Shown here: one piece after another, positions 41,336 through 50,055 of the stretch
Numbering within the stretch: position 1 is the first letter of the stretch
Layout of the letters: each line of letters begins with the position of its first letter
Assembly (NCBI RefSeq): GCF_000381365.1
Contig: NZ_KB905467.1
Span: 1,115,278-1,179,277, forward strand
DNA: 64,000 bases
Direction: 5' to 3'
DNA from: Bacteroides salyersiae WAL 10018 = DSM 18765 = JCM 12988
GTDB taxonomy: Bacteria > Bacteroidota > Bacteroidia > Bacteroidales > Bacteroidaceae
Notes under the pieces: generated by a model
Database searches by the model: none
Seen by the model: only the letters and a program-made list of their open reading frames with translations
What the model was told of the DNA's origin: nothing
Translations under genes and position numbers: made by a program

Positions 41336-42397
41336 TTATTCAAACTCAAAATAGAAATCAATGTTTTCTTTTAAGAGAATATCGATCGGCATATATTTTA
41401 GTGGTTCGACCGGTCTTTTAAATACGATATCGTCACATAGTGTTTTTACGCCGCAATAGCCTTGTAAACCAGGACGTTGTCCGAGCAGATAAGTGACTTC
41501 TCCCGACTTTAGCAGTTCCACATTGTCCTTCAAAAGGTCGTATCCTATCAAACCTTTCATTCTTTTGCCTTTTTTGTGCAGATAATTTCCTACCTGATAA
41601 ACCCGGGAATTGAAGGCTCCTCCCAATGTTGCTTTGGGATGTTCCGAAAAAAAGACATCCAGTATTTCGTCATTCTGCTCCGGATTCTCTTTATTGAGTA
41701 TCACATCGTAGGTTATCGTATCTCTATGTTCTTCGGCCAAATAACTCATGAAACCTTCCAGGCGGCGTTGCATCTGTATTTCTGCCGGATTTTCTTTATT
41801 GTTGTTTAAGAATAAGGCTATCTCCTGCCCTTCCGAATAGTTTCGCATTAATATTTTGGCAGCGATATATCCGCTTTTATAGGAATCTTGTCCGATATAT
41901 ATCAGTGGTTTGGCTTCTTGTATGTCAAAGTCGATAAATGCAAAAGGTATTTTCTTCTTTTTTAAATACTCAAGCATGGGGAGGGTGTCTTCTCTGAAGT
42001 TAGGGGCAAGCAGCAGTGCATCTGTATCACTGTTCTCTATTGTTTTGCATGCTTCCTGATAAGAACTGCGATCTCCATGTGTGTAATACAGGTAGTCGAC
42101 GCTCACATTGAAAGGGCGTAGCTCCTGTCGGGCGCGTTCGATACCAGTTGCTACGGAATGCCAATAATCATGTTCGTTATAATGAGGTATCATGCAGGTA
42201 ATTACATACTTCTTTTTGGCGGCCAGTCCGATGGCAAATACGTTGGGCTGATAATTGATTTCATCAAGCACCTTTTGTACCTTCTCTTTGCTTTTCTCGG
42301 AAACATCCCCGCGATTATGCAATACTCTGTCTACTGTACCGGCAGAAACTCCTGCCATACGGGCTATATCTTTAATGGTGTAGTTCTGGTCTTCCAT
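41336..42397 (-). CDS. LacI-family regulator of the hexuronate genes
   Basis: A 353-residue repressor-type protein: N-terminal helix-turn-helix (YTIKDIARMAGVSAGTVDRVLHNRGDVSEKS, about 6-36), hinge helix, then a periplasmic-binding-protein-like sensor domain (about 60-350) that would bind a hexuronate or derivative. It precedes uxaB and is divergent from uxaC; an imperfect palindrome lies between. The ligand is inferred from context. Confidence 0.9.
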   Translation of the reverse strand: MEDQNYTIKDIARMAGVSAGTVDRVLHNRGDVSEKSKEKVQKVLDEINYQPNVFAIGLAAKKKYVITCMIPHYNEHDYWHSVATGIERARQELRPFNVSVDYLYYTHGDRSSYQEACKTIENSDTDALLLAPNFREDTLPMLEYLKKKKIPFAFIDFDIQEAKPLIYIGQDSYKSGYIAAKILMRNYSEGQEIALFLNNNKENPAEIQMQRRLEGFMSYLAEEHRDTITYDVILNKENPEQNDEILDVFFSEHPKATLGGAFNSRVYQVGNYLHKKGKRMKGLIGYDLLKDNVELLKSGEVTYLLGQRPGLQGYCGVKTLCDDIVFKRPVEPLKYMPIDILLKENIDFYFEFE

Positions 42398-42431
42398 AGC
42401 TCTAAAACTTAAATATTATAAATATTCGCTG

Positions 42432-42478
42432 CAAATATACGAATTATTTTGTTTCTACAAGTAATTTTTCTACTTTTG
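42432..42478. promoter_or_regulatory. Overlapping divergent promoters of lacI-type gene and uxaC
   Basis: Plus strand: TTTG (42448-42451), 19 nt, TACTTTTG (42471-42478), full consensus for uxaC. Minus strand: CTTG (42461-42458), 18 nt, TATATTTG (42439-42432) for the regulator. The imperfect palindrome ATAAC-G-GTTAAT at 42485-42496 is a possible operator just after the uxaC box. Confidence 0.7.
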
Positions 42479-42594
42479 TGTTCGATAACGGTTAATAAAA
42501 CTAAAACAAAAATCAAGCCTATTAGCTTTACAATCAATACTATATAGGTTACGATATAGGAAGTAATTATTTTTTATATTTAAAACACAGTAGA

Positions 42595-44001
42595 ATGAAA
42601 AACTTTATGGATGAGAACTTCTTGTTGCAAACAGAAACTGCACAGAAGTTGTATCACGAACATGCGGCTAAGATGCCAATTATTGATTACCATTGCCACT
42701 TAATTCCTCAAATGGTTGCTGATGATTATCAGTTTAAATCACTGACTGAAATCTGGTTGGGCGGCGACCATTATAAATGGCGTGCAATGCGTACCAATGG
42801 TGTAGACGAACGTTATTGTACAGGTAAGGATACTACTGATTGGGAGAAATTTGAAAAATGGGCAGAGACTGTTCCTTACACATTCCGTAATCCGTTGTAT
42901 CACTGGACTCATCTTGAACTTAAAACAGCGTTTGGCATTGATAAGATTCTGAATCCGAAGACAGCCCGTGAAATTTATGATGAGTGTAACGAGAAGTTGG
43001 CTTTACCGGAGTATTCCGCTCGTGGCATGATGCGTCGTTATCATGTAGAAGTGGTTTGTACTACTGATGATCCTGTTGATTCATTGGAATACCATATAAA
43101 GACTCGTGAAAGCGGATTCGAGATAAAGATGCTTCCCACATGGCGTCCGGATAAGGCAATGGCAGTAGAGGTTCCTGCTGATTTCCGTGCCTATATGGAA
43201 AAACTATCGGAAGTTAGCGGCGTCACCATTTCCGGATTTGATGATATGGTGGCTGCTTTGCGCAAACGCCACGACTTCTTTGCCGAACAAGGATGTAAAT
43301 TATCCGATCATGGTATTGAAGAGTTTTATGCAGAAGATTATACAGATGCAGAAATCAAAGCTATATTTAATAAGGTGTATGGCGGTGCCGAATTGACCAA
43401 AGAAGAAATTCTGAAATTCAAATCGGCTATGCTTGTCGTATTCGGTGAGATGGATTGGGAAAAAGGTTGGACTCAGCAGTTCCATTATGGTGCTATCCGT
43501 AATAATAACAGCAAGATGTTTAAGCTTCTTGGTCCGGATACGGGCTTCGACTCAATCGGTGAATTTACTACGGCAAAAGCAATGTCTAAGTTCCTCGACC
43601 GATTGAATTCGAATGGAAAATTGACAAAGACTATCCTTTATAATTTGAATCCATGTGCAAATGAGGTCATTGCAACGATGTTAGGTAACTTCCAGGATGG
43701 TACGGTAGCCGGAAAAATCCAGTTCGGTTCGGGCTGGTGGTTCCTCGATCAGAAAGACGGTATGGAGAAACAGATGAATGCTCTTTCTGTATTGGGTTTG
43801 CTGAGCCGTTTTGTAGGTATGTTGACAGACTCGCGTTCTTTCCTCTCCTATCCGCGTCATGAGTATTTCCGTCGTACGTTGTGTAATCTGGTAGGCCGTG
43901 ATGTAGAAAATGGTGAAATTCCGGTTTCCGAAATGGAACGTGTTAATCAGATGATTGAAGATATCAGCTATAATAATGCGAAAAACTTCTTTCAGTTCTA
44001 A
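42595..44001 (+). CDS. uxaC: Glucuronate/galacturonate isomerase
   Basis: Isomerises glucuronate to fructuronate and galacturonate to tagaturonate, the first step before UxaB. The 468-residue metal-dependent TIM-barrel protein has the metal site IIDYHCHLIPQMVADD (28-43), NGVDERYCTGKDT, GMMRRYHVEVVCTTDDPVDSLEYH near 142, and the late DSRSFLSYPRHEYFRRTLC near 417. The leader after the promoter is about 110 nt. With UxaB it covers two steps; altronate dehydratase (UxaA) is not in the window. Confidence 0.97.
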   Translation: MKNFMDENFLLQTETAQKLYHEHAAKMPIIDYHCHLIPQMVADDYQFKSLTEIWLGGDHYKWRAMRTNGVDERYCTGKDTTDWEKFEKWAETVPYTFRNPLYHWTHLELKTAFGIDKILNPKTAREIYDECNEKLALPEYSARGMMRRYHVEVVCTTDDPVDSLEYHIKTRESGFEIKMLPTWRPDKAMAVEVPADFRAYMEKLSEVSGVTISGFDDMVAALRKRHDFFAEQGCKLSDHGIEEFYAEDYTDAEIKAIFNKVYGGAELTKEEILKFKSAMLVVFGEMDWEKGWTQQFHYGAIRNNNSKMFKLLGPDTGFDSIGEFTTAKAMSKFLDRLNSNGKLTKTILYNLNPCANEVIATMLGNFQDGTVAGKIQFGSGWWFLDQKDGMEKQMNALSVLGLLSRFVGMLTDSRSFLSYPRHEYFRRTLCNLVGRDVENGEIPVSEMERVNQMIEDISYNNAKNFFQF

Positions 44002-44042
44002 AAATAATACAGGCAAGACGAACATGCCCGTATAGATAATAA

Positions 44043-44087
44043 AAAAATACCGCAAGTAGGATTAGAAGTCTCTTGCGGTATTTCTTT
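44043..44087. terminator. Bidirectional terminator between uxaC and HAD gene
   Basis: AAATACCGCAAG and CTTGCGGTATTT, 12 bp, with A-run before and T-run after. Confidence 0.9.
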
Positions 44088-44093
44088 TTTATG

Positions 44094-44492
44094 TTAAAAC
44101 CATTTTCTTTTCTTCTTGGCCGGTTCTTGTTTGTGTATTTCGGCAAAGGTCTTATTTCCCTTTATCATTTGATAAATTACTCCCCAATCGGGAAGACCTC
44201 CCAAGTTGCGGTCATCTATAAACATTTCCGCATTCAACTTACGGGAGCGGTCACCTTTGGGAGCGTCGTCTTCCGGATAATCGCTATTGACTGCATAAAA
44301 CTCGAGTCCCCGTGCTTTGCACCATTCTACGGCTTCTTCTAACAGTTTTCCTTCGCGTACGCTCCACAATATCAGCCAATGTCCCTCTTGTTGCAGCATT
44401 TTTAAAGTATCGATGGCAAAAGGAATTTCTTTACCGATTTGTGGATAACGATGTTCTACAATTGTTCCGTCAAAGTCTACAGCTATTTTCAT
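44094..44492 (-). CDS. Small HAD-fold hydrolase (BT0820-like)
   Basis: A 132-residue minimal HAD hydrolase with DxDGT in AVDFDGTIVEHRYP (4-17), WLILWSVREGKLLEEAV near 38, and the acidic end AEMFIDDRNLGG near 88. It lacks a cap domain, as in the BT0820-type group. Substrate unknown. The tail is Lys-rich (KKKRKWF). Its -7 box (TATATTTG, minus strand 44521-44528) is divergent from that of the POT transporter. Confidence 0.85.
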   Translation of the reverse strand: MKIAVDFDGTIVEHRYPQIGKEIPFAIDTLKMLQQEGHWLILWSVREGKLLEEAVEWCKARGLEFYAVNSDYPEDDAPKGDRSRKLNAEMFIDDRNLGGLPDWGVIYQMIKGNKTFAEIHKQEPAKKKRKWF

Positions 44493-44520
44493 TTTATCAT
44501 TTCTTTGGTGTTATAGCGGA

Positions 44521-44559
44521 CAAATATACAGACAAATAGCTGAAAAAAATATATCTTTG
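44521..44559. promoter_or_regulatory. Divergent -7 boxes for HAD gene and POT transporter
   Basis: Minus-strand TATATTTG at 44528-44521 and plus-strand TATCTTTG at 44552-44559, each consensus. Confidence 0.55.
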
Positions 44560-44593
44560 CACTGAATTAACACATTAAATATAAAAAATCTAC

Positions 44594-45976
44594 ATGAACA
44601 ATTCCCCTAAAAGTGCTGCCAAAGGGTTCACAAGAGCTTTCTGGGTCAGCAACACAGTCGAACTGTTTGAACGCATGGCTTACTATGCCGTGTTTATCGT
44701 TCTCACGATCTATTTATCCAGTATTTTAGGATTCAATGATTTAGAAGCAAGTATGATATCCGGTCTTTTTTCCGGTGGGTTGTATTTGCTTCCTATTTTT
44801 TCGGGAGCTTATGCCGATAAGATAGGTTTCCGCCAGTCGATGATCATTGCCTTTTCGCTTCTTTCCATCGGATATTTAGGGTTAGGTACATTGCCTACTC
44901 TTCTTGAATCGGCCGGGCTGGTGACTTATGGCGAGGTGACACGTTTTTCCGGTTTGCCGGATAGTAATGCGCGATGGATGATTGTGCCTATTCTGACGAT
45001 ATTAATGATCGGTGGTTCTTTTATTAAATCCATCATATCGGCTTCTGTTGCCAAAGAGACAACCGAAACTACACGTGCACGCGGATATTCCATTTTCTAT
45101 ATGATGGTAAATATCGGCGCTTTCACCGGTAAGACTATTATCGACCCGCTAAGGAATCTGATTGGAGAGCAAGCATATATCTATATTAATTATTTTTCGG
45201 GTGCAATGACCATTTTGGCTCTTCTGGCGGTAATCCTTTTTTATAAATCGACACATACGGCGGGAGAAGGAAAAAGCATGCGTGAGATCGGGCAAGGTTT
45301 TTTGCGGATTATCACTAACTGGCGCCTGCTTATCTTGATCCTTATTATAACCGGATTCTGGATGGTGCAGCAGCAATTGTATGCTACAATGCCGAAGTAT
45401 GTTATCCGTATGGCCGGTGAAACGGCAAAACCGGGTTGGATTGCCAATGTGAACCCTTTTGTCGTAGTCTGTTGTGTTGGATTTATCACCCGTTGGATGG
45501 CTAAACGTACGGCTATCACTTCTATGAATATCGGTATGTTCCTCATTCCGATTTCGGCATTATTGATGGCATTGGGCAATCTGCTTGGCAATGATGTCAT
45601 TTCCGGTATGAGCAATATTACCTTGATGATGATAGCCGGTATTGTGATACAGGCATTGGCAGAGTGTTTTATCTCTCCGAGATACCTTGAGTATTTTTCG
45701 TTGCAGGCGCCTAAGGGGGAAGAGGGTATGTACTTGGGATTTAGTCATCTGCACTCTTTTCTCTCCTCTATTTTCGGTTTTGGGCTGGCAGGTGTGCTGT
45801 TGACTAAATATTGTCCGGATCCTGTTTTGTTTGAGTCTCGTGAAGCATGGGAGGCTGCCAGTGTGAATGCTCATTATATCTGGTATTATTTTGCAGGTAT
45901 CGGATTGGTAGCTGCTATTGCACTTCTTATTTTCGCTAAAATCACCCAATCCATCGACAAAAAGAAGAAAGCATAA
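44594..45976 (+). CDS. POT-family proton-coupled peptide transporter
   Basis: A 460-residue major-facilitator protein of the PTR2/POT type, importing di- and tripeptides with protons. The first helix carries ELFERMAYYAVFIVLTIYL (18-36), the POT ExxER motif form. About twelve spans follow; GARGYSIFYMMVNIGAFTGK near 156 corresponds to the second POT signature. The C-terminal half has FSHLHSFLSSIFGFGLAGVLL. Substrate type is family-based. Confidence 0.88.
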   Translation: MNNSPKSAAKGFTRAFWVSNTVELFERMAYYAVFIVLTIYLSSILGFNDLEASMISGLFSGGLYLLPIFSGAYADKIGFRQSMIIAFSLLSIGYLGLGTLPTLLESAGLVTYGEVTRFSGLPDSNARWMIVPILTILMIGGSFIKSIISASVAKETTETTRARGYSIFYMMVNIGAFTGKTIIDPLRNLIGEQAYIYINYFSGAMTILALLAVILFYKSTHTAGEGKSMREIGQGFLRIITNWRLLILILIITGFWMVQQQLYATMPKYVIRMAGETAKPGWIANVNPFVVVCCVGFITRWMAKRTAITSMNIGMFLIPISALLMALGNLLGNDVISGMSNITLMMIAGIVIQALAECFISPRYLEYFSLQAPKGEEGMYLGFSHLHSFLSSIFGFGLAGVLLTKYCPDPVLFESREAWEAASVNAHYIWYYFAGIGLVAAIALLIFAKITQSIDKKKKA

Positions 45977-45999
45977 AGCTAATTATCTTCTTTTTTATG

Positions 46000-46007
46000 T
46001 ATATTTG
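46000..46007 (+). promoter_or_regulatory. -7 box of the MBL hydrolase gene
   Basis: TATATTTG, 57 nt before the start at 46065. Confidence 0.45.
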
Positions 46008-46064
46008 CCGTCACTTTGCCACAAAAGTTGACGGCAATTTGCATTTTAAAGAAGAGGATAAAAC

Positions 46065-46868
46065 ATGAAAGTAAGATTTATAAGCCTGGCAAGTGGCAGT
46101 AGCGGAAACTGTTACTATCTGGGTACTGATACATATGGAATATTAATTGATGCCGGTATTGGAATACGAACGATAAAGAAAACACTAAGGGATATCAATG
46201 TAGCGATGGAGTCGATACGTGCCGTATTTGTGACTCATGACCATGCCGATCATATCAAAGCCGTGGGGCATTTGGGTGAAAAGATGAATATTCCGGTTTA
46301 TACAACGGCCCGTATTCATACCGGAATCAACAGGAGTTATTGTATGACTGAGAAGCTGCACTCTTCCGTGCGCTATCTGGAAAAGGAACAACCGATGGAA
46401 CTGGAAGATTTTCACATAGAGTCTTTTGAGGTTCCGCATGACGGGACGGACAATGTGGGCTATTGCATTGAAATAGACGGGAAGGTGTTCTCTTTTTTGA
46501 CTGACCTTGGAGAGATAACCCCTACTGCCGCCAAATACATCCGGAAAGCTAACTATCTGATTCTTGAAGCCAACTATGATGACGAGATGCTGAAAATGGG
46601 ATCTTATCCCCAATATCTGAAAGAACGCATATCAAGTAATACGGGGCATATGAGCAATCTGGCAACAGCCGAGTTTCTTGCTGAGAATTTCACTGAACAT
46701 TTACATTATATATGGCTTTGCCATCTCAGCAAAGACAATAACCATCCGGAATTGGCATATAAAACAGTGGAATGGAAATTAAAGAATAAAGGTATCATTG
46801 TAGGGAAGGATGTGCAACTGCTTGCGTTAAAGCGGAGTACGCCGTCCGAACTATATGAGTTCGAATAA
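46065..46868 (+). CDS. Metallo-beta-lactamase-fold hydrolase (YycJ/WalJ-like)
   Basis: A 267-residue MBL-fold protein. It begins with SLASGSSGNCYYLGTDTYGILIDAG (7-31), typical of YycJ-like proteins, and has the metal motif THDHADHIKAVG near 58, HDGTDNVGYCIE near 126, FLTDLGEIT near 146 and the later WLCHLSKDNNHPELA near 224. YycJ-like members are reported as nucleases; exact activity here is uncertain. Confidence 0.88.
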   Translation: MKVRFISLASGSSGNCYYLGTDTYGILIDAGIGIRTIKKTLRDINVAMESIRAVFVTHDHADHIKAVGHLGEKMNIPVYTTARIHTGINRSYCMTEKLHSSVRYLEKEQPMELEDFHIESFEVPHDGTDNVGYCIEIDGKVFSFLTDLGEITPTAAKYIRKANYLILEANYDDEMLKMGSYPQYLKERISSNTGHMSNLATAEFLAENFTEHLHYIWLCHLSKDNNHPELAYKTVEWKLKNKGIIVGKDVQLLALKRSTPSELYEFE

Positions 46869-46903
46869 AGCCTGCAAAAAGTGACTAAAAAGTTTCTCTT
46901 TTG

Positions 46904-46935
46904 TTTGGCTAAATAAAATAAAAAATCTACCTTTG
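46904..46935 (+). promoter_or_regulatory. tRNA-Lys promoter
   Basis: TTTG (46904-46907), 20 nt, TACCTTTG (46928-46935): full consensus, ending 21 nt before the tRNA. Confidence 0.85.
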
Positions 46936-46956
46936 CAACCGCAAAAGAAAAGATAA

Positions 46957-47029
46957 GCACTCTTAGCTCAGTTGGTAGAGCAACTGACTCTTAATCAGTG
47001 GGTCCAGGGTTCGAATCCCTGAGGGTGTA
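46957..47029 (+). tRNA. tRNA-Lys (anticodon CTT), copy 1
   Basis: A 73-nt cloverleaf: acceptor GCACTCT with AGGGTGT (two G-T pairs), anticodon arm ACTGA/TCAGT around loop CTCTTAA (anticodon CTT), T-loop TTCGAAT, discriminator A. Confidence 0.95.
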
Positions 47030-47055
47030 CAGGTAATTTGATAAGTTTAAAGAAT

Positions 47056-47089
47056 CCGTTGTATTTCAAATAAATACAACGGTTTTTTT
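47056..47089 (+). terminator. Terminator of tRNA-Lys copy 1
   Basis: CCGTTGTATT pairs with AATACAACGG, followed by seven T. Confidence 0.9.
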
Positions 47090-47176
47090 GTATCCCCCCC
47101 CTTGTACTTCTTGTGCCGGACAGAAGAACATAAGGGACAAAATGGGGGCTCTTGAAATTTGGTAAAAGGCAATTCC

Positions 47177-47208
47177 AATCGTAAATTGTAAATCGTCTAA
47201 TCGTAAAT
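47177..47208. repeat. AATCGTAAAT dispersed motif, two copies
   Basis: AATCGTAAAT at 47177-47186 and 47199-47208, spaced 22 bp as in the aguA-aguB gap. Confidence 0.6.
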
Positions 47209-47216
47209 AGATTCGT

Positions 47217-47537
47217 TTAGTGTACCACTTTCAAGCCTACCACTCCTATCAGAATCAACAGAACGAACAGCAATCTGAATATATTAGCCGAATCATGAAA
47301 GAAAAAGATACCGATAAGAACGGTTCCTACTGCTCCAATACCCGTCCAGATGACGTATGCCGTACCGATTGGAATTGTTTTTTGTGCGAGGTAGAGAAGA
47401 AATCCGCTTGTTCCCATAGAAATGATGGAAACAGTGATGAACAGATAGAAATATTTCTCATAAATACTTGCCAGTTTAAATCCCAGAGGCCATCCTATCT
47501 CCAATATTCCAGCCCCAATTAATAACAACCATGCCAT
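47217..47537 (-). CDS. SMR-family exporter, Gdx/SugE-like
   Basis: A 106-residue protein with four membrane helices, the small multidrug resistance form. The essential glutamate is Glu13 in GILEIGWPLG, with Trp16 three residues on; this Glu-x-x-Trp order and TAYVIWTGIGAVGTVLIGI (about 59-77) mark the Gdx/SugE (guanidinium exporter) branch rather than EmrE. It works as a dimer. Only one subunit gene is seen, so a dual-topology homodimer is likely. The Crp/Fnr-type gene is divergent, 124 bp away. Confidence 0.85.
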   Translation of the reverse strand: MAWLLLIGAGILEIGWPLGFKLASIYEKYFYLFITVSIISMGTSGFLLYLAQKTIPIGTAYVIWTGIGAVGTVLIGIFFFHDSANIFRLLFVLLILIGVVGLKVVH

Positions 47538-47632
47538 AATCCGTTTATTTAAAATTTTCGGTAAAGGTAGATGCTTCGTCAGAAAAAGCAGTTGATAATT
47601 ATCAATTAAGTGTTTTAGTGAATAAAATCGGT

Positions 47633-47640
47633 TATATTTG
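47633..47640 (+). promoter_or_regulatory. -7 box that fixes the Crp/Fnr start
   Basis: TATATTTG. A TTG at 47638, usable as a start in frame, lies inside this box, so ATG 47662 is the true start. Confidence 0.6.
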
Positions 47641-47661
47641 TCGAAGAAACAAAGTCAAGTT

Positions 47662-48240
47662 ATGGGCACTACACCGCTTTTTCGTTCTTTAGAACATGTT
47701 CCCTTGCAGGGTGTCATGGCTAAGTTGAAGTTGATCTGGAATGAGATTTCTTATCCCAAGGGATATGTTCTGATCAATAGGGATAAAATAGAGCGCGATG
47801 TATATCTGATAAAGCAAGGAATTGCCAGGGCTTATATTGAAGTGGACGGTAAAGATGTCAGCATTTGGTTTGGGATGGAAAATGACATTATAATTTCTGC
47901 GCAAGGATATGTGAATGGAGAGAAAGGCTATGAGACGATAGAACTTTTAGAGGATGCCGTTTTGTATAAAATGGATCTTGGGCAATTACAGCAATTGTAC
48001 CGGCAGGATATCGAAGTATGTAATTGGGCGCGACAGTTGATTGAAAAAGAATTTGTAGAAACCGAACATCGCCTGATTTCTAACCTTTCTATGTCTGCAA
48101 CCGAACGCTATTTGCAACTTCTGAAAGAAAAACCGGAGATTTTACAGCGTGTGCAGTTGCGTTATATCGCATCTTATCTTGGTATTTCATCGGAGCACTT
48201 GAGCAGGATACGTGCCAATACGAAAAACAGAATGGTATAA
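47662..48240 (+). CDS. Crp/Fnr-family transcription regulator
   Basis: A 192-residue regulator: N-terminal cyclic-nucleotide-binding-like barrel (about 5-110, with GYVLINRDKIERDVYLIKQGIARAYIEVDGKDVSIWFG) and a C-terminal winged helix (about 140-190, with QLRYIASYLGISSEHLSRIRANTK). No clear cAMP-binding Arg or iron-sulfur cysteine cluster is seen, as in many Bacteroidetes members. It may control the divergent SMR exporter; that is inference. Confidence 0.88.
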   Translation: MGTTPLFRSLEHVPLQGVMAKLKLIWNEISYPKGYVLINRDKIERDVYLIKQGIARAYIEVDGKDVSIWFGMENDIIISAQGYVNGEKGYETIELLEDAVLYKMDLGQLQQLYRQDIEVCNWARQLIEKEFVETEHRLISNLSMSATERYLQLLKEKPEILQRVQLRYIASYLGISSEHLSRIRANTKNRMV

Positions 48241-48365
48241 AAAGAGGCTTATCAACTGTAAGGATTATCGAGGAAGTAGGAAATGTATTCGGTATTATAT
48301 CAGTTTTTATCAATAATAGGAGTACTTCCGCCAAAAGTAATAGGAACGCAGGGCGGCCAAGAGCT

Positions 48366-48373
48366 TATTTTTG
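48366..48373 (+). promoter_or_regulatory. -7 box of the GH105 gene
   Basis: TATTTTTG followed by C, 40 nt before the start at 48414. Confidence 0.5.
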
Positions 48374-48413
48374 CATCGTTCCAGACAAATAGAAAACGGA
48401 ATCTGATACGAAT

Positions 48414-49907
48414 ATGAAAACCTTGCATCTGTTATTTTCATCTCTGTTGTTTATTTTCAGCCCTTGTGTGATCTGTGCATGGCAAACAAGGGATTCTCTT
48501 GTTCTTACGCAATCCGAAACTTTACGTTATGCGACGTTGGTGAATGATTACTTTATGCGTACATATCCCGATGTAGGTGCCAAATCCTATGTGGGCAACA
48601 AAGAACGTACCAGTAAGATATGGACTCGTAGTGTCTATTATGAGGGGTTGATGTCTCTCTATCGCCAACATCAGGATGAGCGTTGGCTCAAATATACTGA
48701 AGATTGGGGGAACCATCACGGATGGAAAGCATCGGAAAAGAAGCAAGAACGACATGCTGATTTCCAATGTTGCGGACAGGCGTATCTGGATATGTATATG
48801 CTCAATCCGGCGCAGACTGTGAGGAAAACCCATATCAAAAAACTTATCGATGATATGCTTGCCACGAATGTGGTTGATGACTGGTATTGGGTGGATGCCG
48901 TACAGATGGCTATGCCTATTTTTGCCCAACTGGGGACAATTGAAAAAGATGAACGGTATTTCCGGCGCATGTACGAAATATATATGTTTACCCGTAACCA
49001 GCATGGCGGCAGTAAAAAGAGTGGCGGACTTCCGCTTTTTAATACTGAAGACGGGCTTTGGTATCGCGATTATAACTATGACCCTCCGTACATGGATTTA
49101 AAAGAGGCAGATAAGCCGTGCTATTGGTCGCGAGGAAATGGTTGGGTATATATGGCTCTTGCGCGTGTGCTGTATTATTCTCCCGATACGGTAGTACACC
49201 GTCAGCAATATATGGATGATTTTGTTCTGATGTCCGATGCTCTGCTGGCTTGTCAGCGTGAGGATGGTTTTTGGGGAGTTAGTCTGGTTGCTCCCTTGAA
49301 TACGGGCGATACGCGGTCCCCCGGACCGGAAACTTCGGGTACTGCCTTGTTTGTGGCGGGCATGGCTTATGGTATCCATGCCGGAATATTGGACCGGGAG
49401 AGATATCTGCCGTGTGTGATTCGTGGTTGGAATGCGATGTGTAAAGTAGCCGTTCATGCCGATGGCTTTTTAGGTTATGTGCAGGGTGCGGGAGCGAAAC
49501 CGGAAGACGGGCAACCGGTGTTGTTTGACCGTGCGGCCGATTTTGAGGATTTTGGCATCGGTTGTTATCTGCTGGCTGCCGCAGAGGTTTATCAATTGGG
49601 AGATGTGGACTTAAGGGAGCCAATAACGGGGATGGATATATTGCCTGAGAAATCTGATAATCTGGACTTTTCCTGGACTCTTTCGGGAGATAAACTCAAG
49701 ATTGGGGTCTTATTGGATACTCCGGTCCCGGTAACAGTACGGCTGTATGATATAAGTGGTAATTTGGTGAAGGCTCTATCGGTACAAAAGACAAAGACGG
49801 GAAAGAATGAATTTATTATCTCTCTTTTTAAAGAATCAATTTGCTATATCTGTACGGTTGAAACGGCTTTTGCAATCAAGAGTAAGAAAATTGTGATTGT
49901 CAGGTAA
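48414..49907 (+). CDS. GH105-type unsaturated rhamnogalacturonyl hydrolase with sorting-like tail
   Basis: A 497-residue secreted enzyme: signal peptide to about residue 23, then an (alpha/alpha)6-barrel of the GH88/GH105 type (about 30-400). Landmarks are DDWYWVDAVQMAMPIFAQLG near 155, the catalytic-region acidic residues, CYWSRGNGWVYMALARVL near 241, and TGTALFVAGMAYGI near 305. It would remove unsaturated uronyl residues from pectin fragments. The C-terminal ~80 residues (VTVRLYDISGNLVKAL, then KKIVIVR) form a T9SS-type sorting-like beta domain. The uronate genes at 39.8-44 kb could use its products. Confidence 0.88.
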   Translation: MKTLHLLFSSLLFIFSPCVICAWQTRDSLVLTQSETLRYATLVNDYFMRTYPDVGAKSYVGNKERTSKIWTRSVYYEGLMSLYRQHQDERWLKYTEDWGNHHGWKASEKKQERHADFQCCGQAYLDMYMLNPAQTVRKTHIKKLIDDMLATNVVDDWYWVDAVQMAMPIFAQLGTIEKDERYFRRMYEIYMFTRNQHGGSKKSGGLPLFNTEDGLWYRDYNYDPPYMDLKEADKPCYWSRGNGWVYMALARVLYYSPDTVVHRQQYMDDFVLMSDALLACQREDGFWGVSLVAPLNTGDTRSPGPETSGTALFVAGMAYGIHAGILDRERYLPCVIRGWNAMCKVAVHADGFLGYVQGAGAKPEDGQPVLFDRAADFEDFGIGCYLLAAAEVYQLGDVDLREPITGMDILPEKSDNLDFSWTLSGDKLKIGVLLDTPVPVTVRLYDISGNLVKALSVQKTKTGKNEFIISLFKESICYICTVETAFAIKSKKIVIVR

Positions 49908-50055
49908 AAAATCAGGGGGGGATTATTGCATATTGCCTCCGGCTTCTCTCTTGGAAGCCGGAGAGTTTGTAACATATTGCGGAATGTAGGATACTGTATC
50001 GTATCTTAATCTGTTTTTTATCAGATCGTTTAAGGAAGATATATACTAATGAGAA

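Noticed and set aside
47638..47661. TTG start for the Crp/Fnr gene
   Set aside because: It lies inside the -7 box TATATTTG.
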